Assembly (NCBI GenBank): GCA_015492875.1
Contig: WGEI01000051.1
Location: forward strand, 1-7,623
Length of the DNA: 7,623 nucleotides
Origin: Anaerolineae bacterium
GTDB lineage: Bacteria > Chloroflexota > Anaerolineae > Aggregatilineales > Phototrophicaceae
Direction: 5' to 3'
Shown here one piece after another: positions 5,313 to 7,623 of the stretch. The translations under genes were made by a program, and so were the position numbers. The notes under the pieces were generated by a model, which saw only the letters and a list, made by a program, of their open reading frames with translations, did no database searches and was not told the DNA's origin. The first letter of the stretch is position 1. Each line of letters opens with the position of its first letter.

Positions 5313-5325
5313 TTGAACACCCCTA

Positions 5326-5464
5326 CTACTAGGGACTACGAGTTATACTCTAATACCTAAAGAGGGACGCTTTTTTAGTAGGCCGCATCTCCCAGCTCTT
5401 CGCACCAAAAAGCATAAAATGCTAAACTATATATGCTCTCGTTTTCTTAAGGGTTGAATCAGCC
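5326..5464 (+). promoter_or_regulatory. Leader region of the histidine kinase gene
   Basis: Candidate -10 elements are TATACT (5344-5349) and the TATATA stretch at 5428-5433; neither has a good -35. A six-T run at 5371-5376 follows no strong GC stem. AGCAT (5411-5415) with ATGCT (5419-5423) forms a small dyad. No promoter can be fixed from sequence alone. Confidence 0.25.
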
Positions 5465-6721
5465 ATGAGCACAGAAATGATGGAACAACGATTAGAAGCT
5501 TTAGAGCGCGAGGTCGCAATTTTGACGCGCCTTGTTGAAGCGAGCACCAGTTTGAATTCAACTTACCAACTGGAAGCGCTTTTGACAAAGATTATGGACA
5601 TCGCCGTAGAAATCACAGATTGTGAAGCGGCCTCCGTGCTCTTGTGGAATCAAAAAACGCGCGAACTATTTTTTGCCGCAACGACATCTGACGGGGCAAA
5701 TGAACTCATCGGCAAGCCTGTGCCATTGGATAGTATTGCCGGCCAAATTGTTTTAGAAAATAAAGTTATTCAGATTGATGATGCAGAGCGTGACCCGCGT
5801 ATCTACCGTAAAGTGGGCGAAGAGGTGCAATTCGTCACGCGCTCGCTGCTTGGCGTGCCGATGACCTTTCAGGGGCGTGTTATTGGCGCAGTAGAAGTTT
5901 TGAACAAACGCACCCTACCCTTCACTCCCAATGATGTCCATTACCTACAAACGTTAACATCACAGGCGGCTGTTGCTATTGAAACGGCACAGCTGGTTAT
6001 GCAATTACGCCGCGCCAATGAAGAGATGGCCGAACTAGATGAACTGAAGAACCGTTTCATCGCTATCGCCTCGCATGAGCTACGCACGCCATTAGGCGTC
6101 ATTTTGGGGTATGCTAGCTTTTTACAGGAAGAGACCTCTGACGAAGCCAGCGAGCACGCCTCTAAGGTGATGGCCAGCGCGTTGCAATTGCGGCGGATAA
6201 TTGAGCAGATGGTGAACTTGCGCTATCTCAAGCAGAAGCAATCTGAACTCATACTTGAACCGGTGGCTGTCAGTGAATTGATTGAGGCGATGTACGAGGA
6301 TTTCATCACATTGGCCAATGCACGCCATCATAAGCTGGATGTGCGGTTGCCACCGCCACACATAAAAGTGAAGGTTGACCCCAGCCGCATCACGATGGCT
6401 TTTACCAATTTGTTGAATAATGCGGTAAATTTTACACCAGAGGGCGGTATCATCGAAATTTTCACAGAACTCAAGGGACGGCGTGAAATTTGGATAACTG
6501 TGCGCGATAATGGCATTGGGATGACACCGGAGCAATTGAACCGCTGCTTTGATGAATTCTATCAAGCAGAAGACCATATGATACGTCGTTATGGCGGACT
6601 AGGTATCGGCTTGAGCATCACCAAAGCGGTAGCCGAAGCGCACAATGGCCGCATTTGGGCGGAAAGTGAAGGGCCAGGAAAAGGGACGGCTTTCACCATC
6701 GCCTTACCGCTTGCTGAGTAG
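5465..6721 (+). CDS. Soluble GAF-domain sensor histidine kinase
   Basis: The 418-residue protein has no membrane segment, so it should sense in the cytoplasm. In order: a short N-terminal coiled coil (about 5-30), a GAF domain (about 32-175; SLLGVPM, VIGAVEVLNK), a linking helix, a HisKA dimerisation domain with H-box ASHELRTPL (probable phospho-acceptor His204), and a complete HATPase domain: N-box NLLNNAVNFTPEGG (315-328), G1 DNGIGM (348-353), F-box FDEFYQ (362-367), G2 GLGIGLSI (378-385) and GKGTAF. All catalytic motifs are intact. The GAF ligand cannot be predicted. No response regulator is encoded in the window, so it is an orphan here. The ATG has only a weak ribosome site (AAGGG, 5449-5453, 11 nt away); no better start is visible. 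The stop is 31 bp before the next gene, suggesting co-transcription. Confidence 0.93.
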   Translation: MSTEMMEQRLEALEREVAILTRLVEASTSLNSTYQLEALLTKIMDIAVEITDCEAASVLLWNQKTRELFFAATTSDGANELIGKPVPLDSIAGQIVLENKVIQIDDAERDPRIYRKVGEEVQFVTRSLLGVPMTFQGRVIGAVEVLNKRTLPFTPNDVHYLQTLTSQAAVAIETAQLVMQLRRANEEMAELDELKNRFIAIASHELRTPLGVILGYASFLQEETSDEASEHASKVMASALQLRRIIEQMVNLRYLKQKQSELILEPVAVSELIEAMYEDFITLANARHHKLDVRLPPPHIKVKVDPSRITMAFTNLLNNAVNFTPEGGIIEIFTELKGRREIWITVRDNGIGMTPEQLNRCFDEFYQAEDHMIRRYGGLGIGLSITKAVAEAHNGRIWAESEGPGKGTAFTIALPLAE

Positions 6722-6752
6722 TTTTATTTGAGGTATGAGTGCAGGAGAATAA

Positions 6753-7439
6753 ATGATGAGCGTCACTTTCACATGGCTTGGCCATTCTGCATTTCTGTTT
6801 GATATTGACGGGCGTAAGCTGCTGGTTGATCCGTTTTTGACGGACAACCCCCTTGCGGCAATGAATGCCGATGAGATTGAGGCAGAGGCCATTCTCGTCT
6901 CACATGCACACGGCGACCACGTTGGCGATACCGTCGCCATTGCAGAGCGAACGGGCGCGGTGGTGGTTTGCAATTTTGAGATGGGCAACTGGTTCTTGAA
7001 TCAAGGCGTGGAAAATGTCGCACAGGGCAACCCCGGCGGCACTTATGACGGCGGCTTCTTCAAGGCCAAGTGGACGATCGCCCATCACAGTTCCTCGTTC
7101 CCTGATGGCACATACGGCGGCCAACCGAACGGCTTCATCATCACCGCTGGTGGGAAGAAGATGTATTTCGCTGGCGATACGGCGCTGTTCATGGATATGC
7201 AGCAAATTGGTGCGGTGCGGCTGGATGTGGCATTTTTGCCCATTGGCGATTTGTTCACCATGGGCATTGATGATTCTATTCAGGCGACGAAGTGGCTGAA
7301 CCCGCAGCACGTTGTGCCGATGCACTTCAACACTTGGCCACCCATCACGCAAGATGTGGTGACTTGGGCAGACCGCATTCACCGTGAAACTTCCGCCTCG
7401 CCCGTTGTTTTTGACCCTGGCGGTTCTTTCACGCTTTAA
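6753..7439 (+). CDS. UPF0173 family metal-dependent hydrolase (metallo-beta-lactamase fold)
   Basis: A 228-residue cytoplasmic protein of the usual length for UPF0173 (YtkL-like) proteins, which share the metallo-beta-lactamase fold and bind two metal ions; their physiological substrates are not established. Seen: N-terminal TWLGHSAFLFD (7-17) and LLVDPFLTDNP (23-33), the metal motif SHAHGDH (50-56, HxHxDH), a paired His111-His112, YFAGDT (138-143) with the bridging Asp142, and a late metal ligand in PMHFNTWP (His191). The metal set appears complete. There is a good ribosome site, AGGAG (6743-6747), 5 nt before the first ATG; the second ATG at 6756 is equally possible. It follows the kinase by 31 bp and precedes a strong stem-loop, so the two probably form a short operon. 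The function of the pairing is unknown. Confidence 0.93.
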   Translation: MMSVTFTWLGHSAFLFDIDGRKLLVDPFLTDNPLAAMNADEIEAEAILVSHAHGDHVGDTVAIAERTGAVVVCNFEMGNWFLNQGVENVAQGNPGGTYDGGFFKAKWTIAHHSSSFPDGTYGGQPNGFIITAGGKKMYFAGDTALFMDMQQIGAVRLDVAFLPIGDLFTMGIDDSIQATKWLNPQHVVPMHFNTWPPITQDVVTWADRIHRETSASPVVFDPGGSFTL

Positions 7440-7463
7440 CTTGAGCGAACGCCTCTATGCACG

Positions 7464-7491
7464 ACAGACGCCCAAAATCACGGGCGTCTGT
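7464..7491. terminator. Stem-loop terminator between convergent genes
   Basis: Perfect 10-bp stem ACAGACGCCC (7464-7473) with GGGCGTCTGT (7482-7491), 8-nt loop, extendable by outer pairs across a 3-nt bulge. It lies 24 bp after the hydrolase stop and 27 bp from the stop of the opposing gene, so it can serve both strands. The T-tract is weak (CATTTAT). Confidence 0.7.
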
Positions 7492-7518
7492 GCATTTATG
7501 CGCTTGGCGTTTTTGGGC

Positions 7519-7623
7519 TTAGTTGTTTTGTTGCAAGACACGCTCATAGACTTCGAGCGTTTGGCGGGCGGTTTTGCGCCAGCTGAAGTTTGTCGCACGG
7601 GCGAGGCCTTGTGTAATCATGGC
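7519..7623 (-). CDS. Probable group 1 (GT4) glycosyltransferase, C-terminal end only
   Basis: On the minus strand the frame is open from the window edge to a TAA (complement of 7519-7521), giving 34 residues that include GLARATNFSWRKTA and end VYERVLQQNN. The pattern GLARA-x-x-FSW-x-x-TA followed by a VY-x-x-V-L tail is typical of the last helices of GT4 (glycosyl transferases group 1) enzymes, which transfer sugars from nucleotide-sugar donors. The catalytic domains lie outside the window, so donor and acceptor are unknown. It converges on the hydrolase gene. The in-frame ATG at 7618-7620 is probably internal, because this motif normally ends a protein of about 350-400 residues. Confidence 0.65.
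   Translation of the reverse strand, partial: AMITQGLARATNFSWRKTARQTLEVYERVLQQNN

Noticed and set aside
5355..5382. Intrinsic terminator before the kinase gene
   Set aside because: A six-T run is present but no stable GC stem directly precedes it; the only pairing (5322-5328 with 5376-5382) is long-range.
5896..5905. Ninth exact copy of the 10-mer (AGTTTTGAAC) inside the kinase gene
   Set aside because: It encodes part of the common GAF motif EVLNK and stands alone in coding sequence, so chance is the simpler explanation.

Overview
The window looks like a piece of bacterial chromosome, most plausibly from the phylum Chloroflexota (an Anaerolineae-like lineage). That assignment is inference from the general look of the proteins (DnaN, ABC-F, UPF0173 hydrolase, GAF histidine kinase) and the moderate GC content; no 16S or other marker is present. 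It holds four complete protein genes and two partial ones. All lie on the + strand except the last partial gene.

Layout. 1-1518: 3' part of an ABC-F ATPase gene. 1519-1850: gene-free spacer with two copies of a GC-rich direct repeat around a long hairpin; the second copy ends in a TATAAT promoter. 1851-2801: membrane protein of unknown function with four predicted membrane segments. 2802-3669: 868 bp without a protein gene. This holds a cluster of TTATCCCAMA-type boxes (3135-3184), a tandem pair of CRP/FNR-like sites (3328-3367), a -10 element, a candidate structured small RNA (about 3401-3564) with a strong intrinsic terminator, and two more boxes in tandem between the dnaN -10 element and its start. 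3670-4803: dnaN, the sliding clamp. 4804-5464: 661 bp of mostly AT-rich, repeat-dense DNA. 5465-6721: soluble GAF-histidine kinase. 6753-7439: UPF0173 metal-dependent hydrolase, probably co-transcribed with the kinase. 7464-7491: terminator. 7519-7623, minus strand: C-terminal end of what looks like a group 1 (GT4) glycosyltransferase.

The most interesting part is the non-coding DNA around dnaN. Downstream of it lie eight exact copies of the 10-mer GTTCAAAACT in both orientations, paired into perfect dyads and flanked by two copies of a 33-bp module. A second motif, TTWTCCCAMA and variants, occurs twelve times in clusters upstream and downstream of dnaN, in places spaced by 10 or exactly 21 bp. 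Repeat arrays, AT-richness, helical phasing and proximity to dnaN together suggest a replication origin or another multi-site initiator or partition locus. No dnaA, recF or gyrB is visible, so this remains a hypothesis. Separately, the small RNA upstream of dnaN appears to have a classic activator-dependent promoter, with two CRP-like sites centred near -42.5 and -64.5 and no clear -35.
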